Positions 6,316-14,430 are shown, counted from the first letter of the stretch. The stretch: 35,890 bases of DNA from an uncultured Mycoplasmatota bacterium (GCA_946403755.1 CAMJBC010000001.1:144735-180624); one strand, 5' to 3'. A program made the numbers and translations. Notes: a model not told the origin generated them from the sequence alone.

Positions 6316-7458
6316 TTATCTAGTAAGAGTTCTACCCTTACCTGTGATTTCAACTTCATTCATAGTAACAAATTTTTCTGTTGGTTTAAATAATGGTGTA
6401 ACACCTTCAGAAATAAGCATATAGTGGAAATTATTACTAAGTATTAAACTTCTTGCATGTCTTTCATCAATTGGTTGCCAATCTTGTTGGTTTGGTTCAT
6501 TTGTAATGTTGATATAGAATTTTCCTTCAGGTGATTGCCATATTCTTTGTTGTGCATTATTATCAATATAAACAATTCCACGGCATAAATTAATTTTTCC
6601 TAAATAAATTGGGAAAAGTTTTCTTTTAATCTTTTTACCATCTTTATCAACTATGTATGATGGTTGATCTGTAAATCCTCTATCAAATAATAATGAATTA
6701 TCAGCATCTAAAGATTTGAATCCTTTACCAGTCAAGGCAGTTTTTAATCTTTCTAAATATTCAACTACAAGTCTATATCCATCATGTAAGTGACCTGTTA
6801 TGAAAAAATCACAACTTGATAAATCACCAAGTCCAATTCCGTTTTCTGAAGCAGCAATTAAATGTGGATCGTGTCCTAAATAAACATTTATAACGCCATC
6901 TTGATTACTGAATTTAACCCCTTCTCTATTGTAGTCTGCTATAAATTCATCATGAGCTAAACCATGGACTTGAATTTTAAGTCCTCTTTTTTCCATTAAT
7001 TCAAATCTAGGAACATAACCAACTACTTCCATTCCTTTAACAAAAACTCTATCATTATATAATGGGAAAACATTTCCAGATCTTACATTTTCTAAGTTTT
7101 TGAATTTTTTTATTCTTCCTTGAAGATTCTCATCTGTTTTGATTCCTCTTAAGTCATGGTTTCCCCAGGTAATACATACAGGGGCTATTTCTGATATTGC
7201 TCGAATAAAATATTCAAATGATTTTAGTTTTTCACTATTCTCCCAAGAACTACCACCACTGAATATATCACCAGCGATAAATATAACCTCGGGTTGTTGC
7301 ATTTGAATGTACTCGATTAATCTAATAGTTCTTTTTAAGTCATTTGTGTACCCGTGAAGATCAGCTAATGTTAAAGTTCGAATACTTTGTCCTTCCTTTA
7401 ATTTTTCACTTTCTACTTTTTGTTTTACCAACTTTCCTTTAAAATTGGTTGTTTCCAT
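6316..7458 (-). CDS. Calcineurin-like metallophosphoesterase, intact active site
   Basis: 380 residues, cytoplasmic, no signal peptide. All binuclear-metal motifs are present in order: ADLHG (about 33), AGDIF (about 63), WGNHD (about 98), LGHDPH (about 195) and GHLHDGY (about 223). These coordinate two metals, usually Mn2+ or Fe/Mn, in phosphodiesterases and phosphatases. The substrate is not clear; the C-terminal 130 residues match no family I recognise. AGGAGG lies eight bases before the ATG. It stands alone behind a probable Mn2+ riboswitch and terminator, consistent with a Mn-dependent enzyme made when Mn is available. That link is inference. Confidence 0.92.
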   Translation of the reverse strand: METTNFKGKLVKQKVESEKLKEGQSIRTLTLADLHGYTNDLKRTIRLIEYIQMQQPEVIFIAGDIFSGGSSWENSEKLKSFEYFIRAISEIAPVCITWGNHDLRGIKTDENLQGRIKKFKNLENVRSGNVFPLYNDRVFVKGMEVVGYVPRFELMEKRGLKIQVHGLAHDEFIADYNREGVKFSNQDGVINVYLGHDPHLIAASENGIGLGDLSSCDFFITGHLHDGYRLVVEYLERLKTALTGKGFKSLDADNSLLFDRGFTDQPSYIVDKDGKKIKRKLFPIYLGKINLCRGIVYIDNNAQQRIWQSPEGKFYINITNEPNQQDWQPIDERHARSLILSNNFHYMLISEGVTPLFKPTEKFVTMNEVEITGKGRTLTR

Positions 7459-7513
7459 ATTTCATTCCTCCTTTTCTAAAAAATTTTTATAAAGGTCCTA
7501 AATAAAATATGGT

Positions 7514-7548
7514 AAAAAAAACAAGACCTTTATAGTTAAAAGTCTTGT
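7514..7548 (-). terminator. Riboswitch-controlled terminator
   Basis: On the minus strand ACAAGACTTTTA (5' arm) pairs with TAAAGGTCTTGT (3' arm), followed by eight Ts. The 5' arm overlaps the 3' strand of the aptamer, so aptamer and terminator exclude one another. A second complement of the 3' arm (GACCTTTAT, 7497-7489) lies downstream. Confidence 0.85.
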
Positions 7549-7623
7549 CCGATTTTACTCTATTACACCGAAAATTAATGTGTTTGACGAATGCAATACA
7601 TTCAAGGACTACTCCCTGTTAAC
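7535..7623 (-). promoter_or_regulatory. Probable Mn2+ riboswitch (yybP-ykoY class)
   Basis: The minus-strand RNA has a closing stem GUUAA/UUAAC. An internal loop follows with CAGGGAGUA on its 5' side and AAGACUUU on its 3' side. Then come a GUCC/GGAC stem, a GAAUG/CAUUC hairpin, GUCAAACAC, and an ACAC/GUGU hairpin. The GGGAGUA and CAAGAC loop strands and the GUCAA segment match what I recall of the yybP-ykoY consensus. The layout predicts an ON switch: ligand-bound aptamer sequesters the terminator 5' arm. The class call comes from motif and layout, not a covariance search. Confidence 0.7.
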
Positions 7624-7630
7624 GGTTTAC

Positions 7631-7659
7631 ATTATACCATAAAATCGTCTAAAAGTAAA
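7631..7659 (-). promoter_or_regulatory. Promoter of the riboswitch leader
   Basis: TTTACT (7659-7654), a 17-base spacer and TATAAT (7636-7631) with extended TGG on the minus strand. Initiation is predicted a few bases before the aptamer. Confidence 0.8.
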
Positions 7660-7759
7660 GGGAGTATCTAAAAAAAACTGGTTTAAATGTCCCCATCAAA
7701 TTGGCAAAATGCCCATTTTATGCCATAATATTAGCGTTTTTTAAATGGGTGTTTCTTAA
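7660..7759. other. Intergenic stretch with a hairpin and inverted repeats
   Basis: No convincing gene. GGCA-AAATG-cc-CATTT-ta-TGCC (7703-7724) forms a strong hairpin with no U tract on either side. CCCATTT (7712-7718) recurs inverted as AAATGGG (7743-7749). The sequence is richer in G and C than its surroundings and looks like possible insertion-sequence debris, but no terminal repeats or target duplication are visible. Confidence 0.4.
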
Positions 7760-7936
7760 ATGGAAATTAATTTTAAAAAGGAAATAGAATTGTTATCTCA
7801 AAATATTAATATGGGAATTCATAAACTAACTATTTTTGCTTTAAGTTATGAATTATATAAAAGAGTTATTGAATCATTTATACATGGATTTAGACAATTA
7901 AATGGGCATGATGGTTATCAACTAAAATTACAATAA
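7760..7936 (+). CDS. Small ORF of 58 residues, doubtful
   Basis: It reads MEINFKKEIELLSQNINMGI at the start and ends in NGHDGYQLKLQ. An in-frame stop immediately precedes the ATG, so the start is fixed. The ribosome binding site is poor (GGGTG eight bases upstream) and no promoter is evident. It lies alone on the plus strand between two minus-strand units and ends exactly at a bidirectional terminator. I do not recognise it. It may be a remnant of a mobile element or a chance ORF. Confidence 0.35.
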   Translation: MEINFKKEIELLSQNINMGIHKLTIFALSYELYKRVIESFIHGFRQLNGHDGYQLKLQ

Positions 7937-7959
7937 AAAACAAGCTATTGCTTGTTTTT
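7936..7959. terminator. Bidirectional terminator
   Basis: AAAAACAAGC-tatt-GCTTGTTTTT. It mainly serves the minus-strand flippase-like gene, whose stop codon lies in the loop. Confidence 0.8.
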
Positions 7960-8970
7960 CTTTTTGTTGTTCATATTGAATATTGTTGTTGCTAATACAA
8001 CTATTGAAGCTATTACCATGAATAAATAGAAACTTATACCTCTACTTATTACCATAGCACTAGCTAATATTTCTGCTCCATAAATATATTCATATATACT
8101 TAAGAAAGCTCCTTCACTTACCCCTACTGAACCAGGTAATGGTATACTAGCAACAGATAAGTATAATAAGGCTTGTAATAATAGCATTTCTATCCAATTA
8201 TAATAATTTAAACCAAATGCTCTATAAATAAAATAAGATAAACTAAAATATACCACTACTTGTAAGAACATAAGAGATAATGACTTAAAGAATATTTTTA
8301 TATGTTTTCTAATATACCAAGCACCATTATTATAATCTTCTATAGTTTCATCTACTGTTTTTTCTAATTTATCTAAATTCTTTACTTTAAATTTCTTTAA
8401 TATATTAAATATAAATGTTGCTATTTTTTTACCAGCATATTTATTTCTAAATCCTATATACATTAATGCTAATACAATTGATTTAATTACAGTACCAACT
8501 GCAAATAAAATAATCATTCCACTAGATAGTAAATTATAATTAAATATAAATCCAAATACACCAAATACTAGTGTAATAGCATGGAATGATATTAATTGTA
8601 CTATTAATGATAATGTTGCATAAGAGGATGGTATACCATCTCTACTCATATAATATGCTTGCATTGGTTGTCCACCACCTGAAGCTGGTGTTATACCACT
8701 AAAGAAAAATCCAATTAGAGGATATTTTAAGGCTTGTAGGAAGTTAATCTTTGAGCCTAAACTCTCTAATATCCATTTATTATTTAAAGCTTCAGCAGCA
8801 AAATAAAAAAACATACAAAATACAGCTAATATTATATAGAATATATTAGCATTTAAAATCATATCAAATGTTTCTTTTATATTATAATTTCTAAATATAA
8901 TATAAAAAGTAACAACAATTAATATAATAAATAATAATATATTTCGAACTATTGATTTAGCGCTTTTCAT
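7945..8970 (-). CDS. Flippase-like membrane protein (LPG synthase TM region, UPF0104/YbhN)
   Basis: 341 residues with about eight membrane helices. GITPASGGGQP (about 95) and PLPGSVGVSEGAF (about 280) are the hallmark blocks of the family that includes the MprF flippase domain and YbhN. There is no catalytic aminoacyl-transferase domain, so it is the membrane half only. A role in lipid or glycolipid translocation is inferred from the family. The ribosome binding site AGGTG lies four bases before the ATG. A 35-residue membrane protein ends seven bases upstream and is probably co-transcribed. Confidence 0.88.
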   Translation of the reverse strand: MKSAKSIVRNILLFIILIVVTFYIIFRNYNIKETFDMILNANIFYIILAVFCMFFYFAAEALNNKWILESLGSKINFLQALKYPLIGFFFSGITPASGGGQPMQAYYMSRDGIPSSYATLSLIVQLISFHAITLVFGVFGFIFNYNLLSSGMIILFAVGTVIKSIVLALMYIGFRNKYAGKKIATFIFNILKKFKVKNLDKLEKTVDETIEDYNNGAWYIRKHIKIFFKSLSLMFLQVVVYFSLSYFIYRAFGLNYYNWIEMLLLQALLYLSVASIPLPGSVGVSEGAFLSIYEYIYGAEILASAMVISRGISFYLFMVIASIVVLATTIFNMNNKKKNKQ

Positions 8971-8977
8971 ATTACAC

Positions 8978-9085
8978 CTATTTTATCTTAACTATTAGTA
9001 AAATAATACCTACTAAAACAATTTGTAATAATATTACAAATTTTAATACGTTAAAAAAAGTTTTTCTCTTTTCTTTATTTTTCAC
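8978..9085 (-). CDS. 35-residue single-pass membrane protein
   Basis: GTG start at 9085. The protein begins MKNKEKRKTFFNVLKFVILL and ends LIVKIK. It has a strongly basic N-terminus, one membrane helix of about 19 residues and a short basic tail, the layout of a genuine small membrane protein with the N-terminus inside. It ends with TAG eight bases before the flippase-like ATG, whose ribosome binding site starts at this stop codon. No good ribosome binding site precedes the GTG, which is the weak point. It may assist the flippase-like protein. Confidence 0.6.
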   Translation of the reverse strand: MKNKEKRKTFFNVLKFVILLQIVLVGIILLIVKIK

Positions 9086-9118
9086 AAGTATAATTTTATC
9101 ACATATATTATTTTTTAT

Positions 9119-9147
9119 CTACAAAAAACATATAAATATAGTATAAT
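9119..9147 (+). promoter_or_regulatory. Promoter of murC
   Basis: TATAAT at 9142-9147 with a poor -35 (CTACAA) 17 bases upstream. Initiation near 9154 would leave a leader of about ten bases, essentially only the AGGTGAT ribosome binding site. Confidence 0.6.
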
Positions 9148-9164
9148 AGACATAGGTGATTAAG

Positions 9165-10460
9165 ATGATTTATTATTTTATAGGAATAAAAGGTAGTGGA
9201 ATGAGTGCCCTAGCCCAATTAATGCATGACTTAGGATATAAAGTAATGGGTAGTGATAAACCAGATCATTTCTTTACTCAAGTTGGTTTGGAAGAAAAAG
9301 GTATTGAAATATTAGAATTTAATAAAGATAATATTAAACCTGGTATGATTGTAATTCAAGGTAATGCATTTAATGATGATCATGAAGAAGTAGTTAGAGC
9401 TAAAGAGCTAGGATTAAAGATATTTACATATCAAACTATGATAGCAGAGCTTACTAATAATACTAAATTAATAGCAATATCTGGATGTCACGGTAAAACT
9501 ACTACAACTACTATGATGAGTAAAGTTTTTGAAAACATTGGTATTAATTATCTAATTGGTGATGGTACTGGATTTGCTAATAAGAAAAATGATTATTTTG
9601 CTCTTGAAGCATGTGAATTTAAAAGACATTTTTTATCTTATAGCCCATATTATGCAGTTATTACTAATGTGGAATTAGATCATACAGATTATTATAAAGA
9701 TTTAAATGATGTAATGGATGCATTTAATTCCTTTGCTAATAGTGCTAGACATTATGTAGTAGCATGTGGTGATGATGAAAATGTAAGAAAACTAGATATT
9801 AAAAAACCATTATTTACTTATGGATTTAAAGAAGATAATAATTTATATGCTAAAAATATTGTAATTAAAGATGATACTACTACAGCAGATATTTATGTAA
9901 ATAATGAATTTTATGAAAAACTTAAATTCCCTTTTGTAGGAGATCACTTACTTCTAAATGTTATGGCTGTACTTAGTGTATGTTATTTAGAAAATATAGA
10001 TAAAAAAGAAGTTAAAAAACAGGTATTAAAAATAGAACATGCTAAAAGAAGATTTATTGAATCTAAATTTGGTACTAATATCCTTATTGATGATTATGCT
10101 CATCATCCTACTGAAGTTAGAGTAACAATTGAAGCTGCTAAAAAGAAATATCCTGATAGACAAATAATAGCAATATTTAAAGCTCATACTAAATCAAGAG
10201 TTAAATTTTTCCATAAAGAGTTTGCTGATGCATTAAATATAGCAGATAAAGCATATGTAATGCCTATTGGAGAAGATAGAAAAGAAGTTGGATATGATGA
10301 GGTTACTCATTTTGATATCTTAAAAGATGTTAAAAATGGTGAAGAAATTACACTTGATACTGCTGAAAAATTATTACCATATGAAAACTCAGTACTGCTA
10401 TTTATGAGTAGTAAAGATATATACTTCTTAGAAGATAAATATAAAGAAATAAAAAAGTAG
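9165..10460 (+). CDS. murC: UDP-N-acetylmuramate-L-alanine ligase
   Basis: 431 residues. It adds L-Ala to UDP-MurNAc using ATP, the first step of peptide stem synthesis in the cytoplasm. The N-terminal Rossmann domain starts GIKGSGMSALAQLM, the ATP loop SGCHGKTTTT lies near residue 105, and the C-terminal domain carries DDYAHHPTEVRVTI. A GTG nine bases earlier lies in the ribosome binding site AGGTGAT, so ATG 9165 is chosen. Its presence shows the organism makes peptidoglycan, in contrast to wall-less Mollicutes. It is a single-gene unit. Confidence 0.95.
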   Translation: MIYYFIGIKGSGMSALAQLMHDLGYKVMGSDKPDHFFTQVGLEEKGIEILEFNKDNIKPGMIVIQGNAFNDDHEEVVRAKELGLKIFTYQTMIAELTNNTKLIAISGCHGKTTTTTMMSKVFENIGINYLIGDGTGFANKKNDYFALEACEFKRHFLSYSPYYAVITNVELDHTDYYKDLNDVMDAFNSFANSARHYVVACGDDENVRKLDIKKPLFTYGFKEDNNLYAKNIVIKDDTTTADIYVNNEFYEKLKFPFVGDHLLLNVMAVLSVCYLENIDKKEVKKQVLKIEHAKRRFIESKFGTNILIDDYAHHPTEVRVTIEAAKKKYPDRQIIAIFKAHTKSRVKFFHKEFADALNIADKAYVMPIGEDRKEVGYDEVTHFDILKDVKNGEEITLDTAEKLLPYENSVLLFMSSKDIYFLEDKYKEIKK

Positions 10461-10479
10461 TTATTTAACTACTTTTTTT
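10451..10479. terminator. Bidirectional terminator
   Basis: AAGTAGTT-attt-AACTACTT flanked by A6 and T7 runs, between convergent murC and the lipoprotein gene. Confidence 0.85.
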
Positions 10480-11011
10480 AATATTTTAAATCTTGATTAC
10501 AATAAATTACTTTATTAGTATCTTTAACTTTATATAATTTTCCTGTTTTAGTATTACGTAAAGTAATATTTTTTATTTTTATGACAAATTCGCCACAGTC
10601 TTTAGCCTTTTTAAATGATAAATCAATATATGCAACTATATAGCTATTACCTTGTTTTTTATATTCATCAAGAAAACTATCTGGAAAAATATATCTAATA
10701 TGATTTCCTTCTTGAATAAATTCAGAACCTTTATTATTAGAATTATAAAATTTTGCTTCTTTATATTTTCCTATTAATTCATAATCAAATTCAATTATAT
10801 TATAAGGTACATCATCATGTATTAATATATGAGTATTATAAAGTAAATCATTAGTTTTTTTGTCATAAGAATAACTGTTATTACCAAAAAATGCTACATC
10901 TAATACTTCTTCATCGTTTTCAATTGTCTCATTATTATTCTTTTCAATATTTTTATTATTACATCCAGTAATAAATAGCATTAATAATAATATAATTAAT
11001 ATTTTTTTCAT
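10478..11011 (-). CDS. Lipoprotein of unknown function
   Basis: 177 residues. The N-terminus (MKKILIILLLMLFITGC) is a lipoprotein signal with lipobox ITGC, so Cys17 would be lipidated and the protein anchored outside the membrane. A low-complexity Asn/Glu linker (about 18-36) precedes a folded, beta-rich-looking domain with two further cysteines (DCGEF and IYCNQ). I do not recognise the domain. The ribosome binding site GGTGAT lies three bases before the ATG. It is a lone gene. Confidence 0.85.
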   Translation of the reverse strand: MKKILIILLLMLFITGCNNKNIEKNNNETIENDEEVLDVAFFGNNSYSYDKKTNDLLYNTHILIHDDVPYNIIEFDYELIGKYKEAKFYNSNNKGSEFIQEGNHIRYIFPDSFLDEYKKQGNSYIVAYIDLSFKKAKDCGEFVIKIKNITLRNTKTGKLYKVKDTNKVIYCNQDLKY

Positions 11012-11048
11012 ATTATCACCAATATAATTATATTACTATTTCAAATTA

Positions 11049-11072
11049 AAAGGAAGAATTATTCTCTTCCTT
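11049..11072 (-). terminator. Terminator
   Basis: AAGGAAGA...TCTTCCTT stem (11050-11057, 11065-11072) followed by TTTAATTT on the minus strand, overlapping the stop of the next gene. Confidence 0.7.
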
Positions 11073-11484
11073 CTAATCTACATAATAAATCAATTTTAAA
11101 CATTTCTTTTTGAGCATTAGCTTTAGAAATCATAATTCCTTTATAAGCTGTTAACTCAGATCTATGACCATCTAATAAAATATCTTTTGGTTCTAGATTG
11201 TTTAACATAACAATGTTATTACCTTTATAAACTGTATAATTTAATTTTACTTCTCCATAAACTTTAACAAATAATGAATCTGTAGGTAATCTTAAGTCAT
11301 AAGTTTCAGTTTGTTCATGTTTATTAACTGATGTACATTCACCAACAAACTCACCATTTCTTAATTTAGGATAAAAATCAAACATAAGTTTTTTATAAGC
11401 AACCATGTTATATTTTTTTAAACTTCTTTCTAACTTTTTAAAATTATTTTCATCCAAATAATCTAAAATATATCTATTTTTCAT
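11059..11484 (-). CDS. Conserved-looking protein of unknown function
   Basis: 141 residues from the ATG at 11484. An in-frame ATG at 11544 lies on the -35 box of the promoter and is rejected. It begins MKNRYILDYLDENNFKKLER, an amphipathic helical segment. A beta-rich middle follows (LRLPTDSLFVKVYGEVKLNY, VYKGNNIVMLNNLEPKDILL). There is no signal or membrane segment, so it is probably cytoplasmic. The GGGGG ribosome binding site lies 9-13 bases upstream. I do not recognise the family. Confidence 0.8.
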   Translation of the reverse strand: MKNRYILDYLDENNFKKLERSLKKYNMVAYKKLMFDFYPKLRNGEFVGECTSVNKHEQTETYDLRLPTDSLFVKVYGEVKLNYTVYKGNNIVMLNNLEPKDILLDGHRSELTAYKGIMISKANAQKEMFKIDLLCRLEGRE

Positions 11485-11515
11485 TACCCAAACCCCCTTA
11501 TTGATTTGTGTATAA

Positions 11516-11544
11516 ATTATAGCATAAATACTAAGAAAAGTCAA
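11516..11544 (-). promoter_or_regulatory. Promoter
   Basis: TTGACT (11544-11539), a 17-base spacer and TATAAT (11521-11516) with extended TGC on the minus strand. Confidence 0.88.
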
Positions 11545-11581
11545 GTTTTTCCTTTATTTTTCTAGTAACTCTTACATTATG

Positions 11582-11764
11582 TTATTTATTTAATAATAAT
11601 TTTTTAGCTCTTTCATATTTAAAACAAGCATCCAAATTATTATAATTTAAGCACCTTAAATATGCATTTACCAAGACTCTTTTTCTCTTATGGAGATCGC
11701 AAAGAGCTTGTTTTCTTTTTAAATTTTTTTCTCTATTTAAAGCTTCAAATCTATAATTTGCCAT
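11582..11764 (-). CDS. Small basic protein, unknown
   Basis: 60 residues, rich in Lys and Arg (MANYRFEALNREKNLKRKQA and onward), with three cysteines (C22, C38, C47). It looks helical and could bind nucleic acid, but no family is recognised. AAAGGGGG lies 10 bases before the ATG, a strong ribosome binding site, which supports reality. It begins 26 bases after the second ABC permease and may be the last gene of that operon. Confidence 0.6.
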   Translation of the reverse strand: MANYRFEALNREKNLKRKQALCDLHKRKRVLVNAYLRCLNYNNLDACFKYERAKKLLLNK

Positions 11765-11790
11765 AATATATCAATCCCCCTTTGCAATAA

Positions 11791-12585
11791 TTAAATTCTT
11801 GAAATCATTAAATTACTTGAAGAATATCTTCTAAGTCCTTTATAAAAGATTAAATAAGCAAATGCAATAATCACTAAACATACGCCTATAACTATCATAA
11901 AATAGTATATATTAAAGTTTCTTATAATATTAACTGGTAAGTATGTAGCTATACCTACTGGTACTATTGTATATAAAATTATTTTTGCTACGCCTTTAAA
12001 TATACCATCTGGATAAGTTGCAAAGTTTACCATTAAACTATTAGCAGTATCACTAACCATATCTGCTTTTCTAAACCAAAAACTAAGTGATGAAAAAATA
12101 ACAGATATGCTAACTAATAATAATCCCCCAGTAATTATAAATAAAGTAAATATAGCAAAATTCTTAATAGTAATACCATATATACATAGCATAATATAAC
12201 TATATAAAATATCTCCTAAAGCAGATACTTCTACATCAGTTGTGATACAAGATAATAAAACATCTTTTGGTTGAACTAAGAAAGCATCTAGTTTACCATT
12301 AGTTATTATATTTGAAAGATTAAATGCATTCTTAAAGAAGAATCTAGCTATTCCATAAGTTCCTGAAGCCATTCCCCATAATAATACAACATCTTTTATA
12401 TCATAACCTGCAATGTTCTTTTTAATTGAGTAAATAACTAACCATTGAATAATAAAACTTGCATTATTTAACATCATAAATACTACGTTAGAAAAAAATG
12501 ATACTTTATTTAACATTTCTCTCATTAATGCATATTTTATAGATAAAGCCATTACTCTAAATTGACTTCTAGCCTCCGTTAACAT
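11791..12585 (-). CDS. ABC-2 type exporter permease
   Basis: 264 residues, six predicted membrane helices, of the type paired with COG4586-like ATPases (daunorubicin/NatB-like exporters). Sequence such as VLLWGMASGTYGIARFFFKN and KLDAFLVQPKDVLLS fits this permease group. It overlaps the preceding permease gene by 17 bases. The ATG at 12585 is served by GGGGTGA. The complex would be one ATPase dimer and two different permeases. The substrate is unknown. Confidence 0.88.
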   Translation of the reverse strand: MLTEARSQFRVMALSIKYALMREMLNKVSFFSNVVFMMLNNASFIIQWLVIYSIKKNIAGYDIKDVVLLWGMASGTYGIARFFFKNAFNLSNIITNGKLDAFLVQPKDVLLSCITTDVEVSALGDILYSYIMLCIYGITIKNFAIFTLFIITGGLLLVSISVIFSSLSFWFRKADMVSDTANSLMVNFATYPDGIFKGVAKIILYTIVPVGIATYLPVNIIRNFNIYYFMIVIGVCLVIIAFAYLIFYKGLRRYSSSNLMISRI

Positions 12586-13360
12586 TTATATTCTTCACCC
12601 CTTTACTATACATTAATTTACATAATAAGTATGCTACAAAAATATAAAATACTTGAGATAAAATAACTAGACATAAATTATTATATGAAAAATCAACAAA
12701 TAATTTAGCTGGTCCATAACTAACTGCATAAATTGGACTATAATTTAATATTTTTCTTGCCCATACTGGGAAAAATTCAATTGGGAAAATAACTCCAAGT
12801 ACTAAAATAAATTTACTATATAACCAATAAAATGGTTTTGAATCTTCAATAAAGAAAGATAATAAGCCAATACAAGTAATTAATAAAATACTAATTACTA
12901 TTGATAATATAAAAGTTATTAATACTGAAATTACTCCAATAATAGTTAATTTTGGAAATGATCCTAAAAATAACAATCCAACTGCCATACCAAGAATTAT
13001 ATATAATACACCTCTTATAGCACAATCACCTAAATGTGATGATAATACATATCCTATATAACTGTATGGCTTATTAATGTTGTATGCTATATTTCCACCT
13101 TTAACATCATCACTAATACGTCTACATAAATTTCTTCCACCTAATGTAGACCAAATTAATTCAGTAATAATAACATACCAAATCATTTGTTTCATAGTAT
13201 ATCCATTTATTAATTCAGATGGATCACTATAAATATATTGCCATAAATTTAAAAATATATATAAAATTAAGAAATATCCAATAAAATTAGTCAATATATT
13301 AGCAACATAAGTGATATTACTCATTACTTCTGATTTAAAAATAAATAAGTACTTTTTCAT
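12569..13360 (-). CDS. ABC-2 type exporter permease
   Basis: 263 residues, six predicted membrane helices, a second and divergent ABC-2 permease. It carries the typical GGRNLCRRISDDVKGGNIAY and INKPYSYIGYVLSSHLGD region of COG4587-like proteins. Its start (ATGA) overlaps the stop of the ATPase gene, indicating translational coupling. Together with the following permease and the ATPase it forms a heteromeric exporter. Confidence 0.88.
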   Translation of the reverse strand: MKKYLFIFKSEVMSNITYVANILTNFIGYFLILYIFLNLWQYIYSDPSELINGYTMKQMIWYVIITELIWSTLGGRNLCRRISDDVKGGNIAYNINKPYSYIGYVLSSHLGDCAIRGVLYIILGMAVGLLFLGSFPKLTIIGVISVLITFILSIVISILLITCIGLLSFFIEDSKPFYWLYSKFILVLGVIFPIEFFPVWARKILNYSPIYAVSYGPAKLFVDFSYNNLCLVILSQVFYIFVAYLLCKLMYSKGVKNINVNGG

Positions 13361-14340
13361 TTTTTACTCTCTTTTTTATAAATGTTACTAATAATTTCTT
13401 CTAGTGGAACATTAGAAATATTTATATCCACAATATTATCTGGATTTAGTAATTTAATCGCATCAGATACACTTCTCTTTTGAGTATCTACTTCTATTTT
13501 TAAATTATAGCCTTTATCTTTTAAAATAGTGATTCCTTCTTCATCATCTAAATTAACTTTTTCTTTCATTTTGGCATCAACAATTTTTTTATTTAAATAA
13601 TGATATTTAAGGTTTTCCATAGAATCATCAAGTACTATTTGTCCATTGTTAATTATGATAACCCTCTTACAAAGCTTTTCAATATCTCCCACATCATGAC
13701 TAGTTAAAAATATAGTTGTTTTATATTCTTTGTTCATTCTTTTAATTAAGGCTCTTATGTTTTCCTTAACAACTGGGTCAAGTCCAATAGTTGGTTCATC
13801 TAAAAATAATACTTTTGGTTCATGTATTAATGAAGCAACTATTTCACAACGAATTCTTTGTCCTAAACTAAGATTTCTAACTGGAGTGTTAATAAATTCT
13901 TCTAATTCAAAGATTTCGTTGAATTCTTTAATTTTTTGTTCAACTCTAGACTCAGGAATATCATAAATTGCTCCAAAGTATTTAAAGTTATCATATGGAG
14001 TTAAGTGAGTCCATAATTGTTCTTTTTGACCAAAAACTGTTCCTATATTGTAAGCAAGTTTTTTTCTATCTTCTTTTGGATCAAAATCTAATACTTTAAT
14101 ACTACCACTATCAGGATATAAAATTCCTGTTAGCATTTTAATAGTAGTACTTTTACCAGCACCATTAGGGCCTATAAAAGCAAGTATTTCTCCTTTTTCT
14201 ACTTCGAAATTTATATTTTTAACTGCATAAATATTTTTATATTTGGGTTTAAATATAGATTTTAAACTTCCTTTAAATCCTTTTTCTTTTACTTTTATTT
14301 TAAATGTTTTAGATAATTTCTTAACTTCAATTATTCCCAT
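13357..14340 (-). CDS. ABC exporter ATP-binding protein
   Basis: 327 residues from the ATG at 14340 (MGIIEVKKLSKTFKIK), served by GAGG close upstream. The longer reading to 14394 begins in AT-rich DNA without a ribosome binding site. Walker A is GPNGAGKST (about 56), the Q-loop GQKEQLW, the signature LSLGQR (about 155), Walker B VLFLDEP (about 175) and the switch His in TSHDVGD. A KIKVKEKGFKGSLKSIFKPK insertion near the N-terminus is typical of the COG4586 group. It energises the two permeases. The operon lies behind a complex leader with two terminators. Confidence 0.95.
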   Translation of the reverse strand: MGIIEVKKLSKTFKIKVKEKGFKGSLKSIFKPKYKNIYAVKNINFEVEKGEILAFIGPNGAGKSTTIKMLTGILYPDSGSIKVLDFDPKEDRKKLAYNIGTVFGQKEQLWTHLTPYDNFKYFGAIYDIPESRVEQKIKEFNEIFELEEFINTPVRNLSLGQRIRCEIVASLIHEPKVLFLDEPTIGLDPVVKENIRALIKRMNKEYKTTIFLTSHDVGDIEKLCKRVIIINNGQIVLDDSMENLKYHYLNKKIVDAKMKEKVNLDDEEGITILKDKGYNLKIEVDTQKRSVSDAIKLLNPDNIVDINISNVPLEEIISNIYKKESKK

Positions 14341-14385
14341 AAACCTCACACTCCTTACTATTATAATAATATAAATTTCAAAGCA

Positions 14386-14430
14386 AAAATTCAATCACTA
14401 AGGAGTAAAAAAGTTTACTTCTAGTGATTA
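14386..14430 (-). terminator. Leader terminator T2, before the ABC operon
   Basis: AATCACTA (14429-14422) pairs with TAGTGATT (14400-14393), with an inner AGTAAA/TTTACT stem, then GAATTTTT on the minus strand. It begins on the stop codon of the 21-residue ORF. A TATAAT at 14369-14364 could start a further transcript beyond it. Confidence 0.75.

Noticed and set aside
7703-7724. Hairpin as a terminator
   Set aside because: No U tract follows on either strand, and no transcription unit ends there.
13730-13966. Plus-strand ORF of 78 codons
   Set aside because: It is antisense to the ABC ATPase Walker B/signature region, with no ribosome binding site; a shadow frame.
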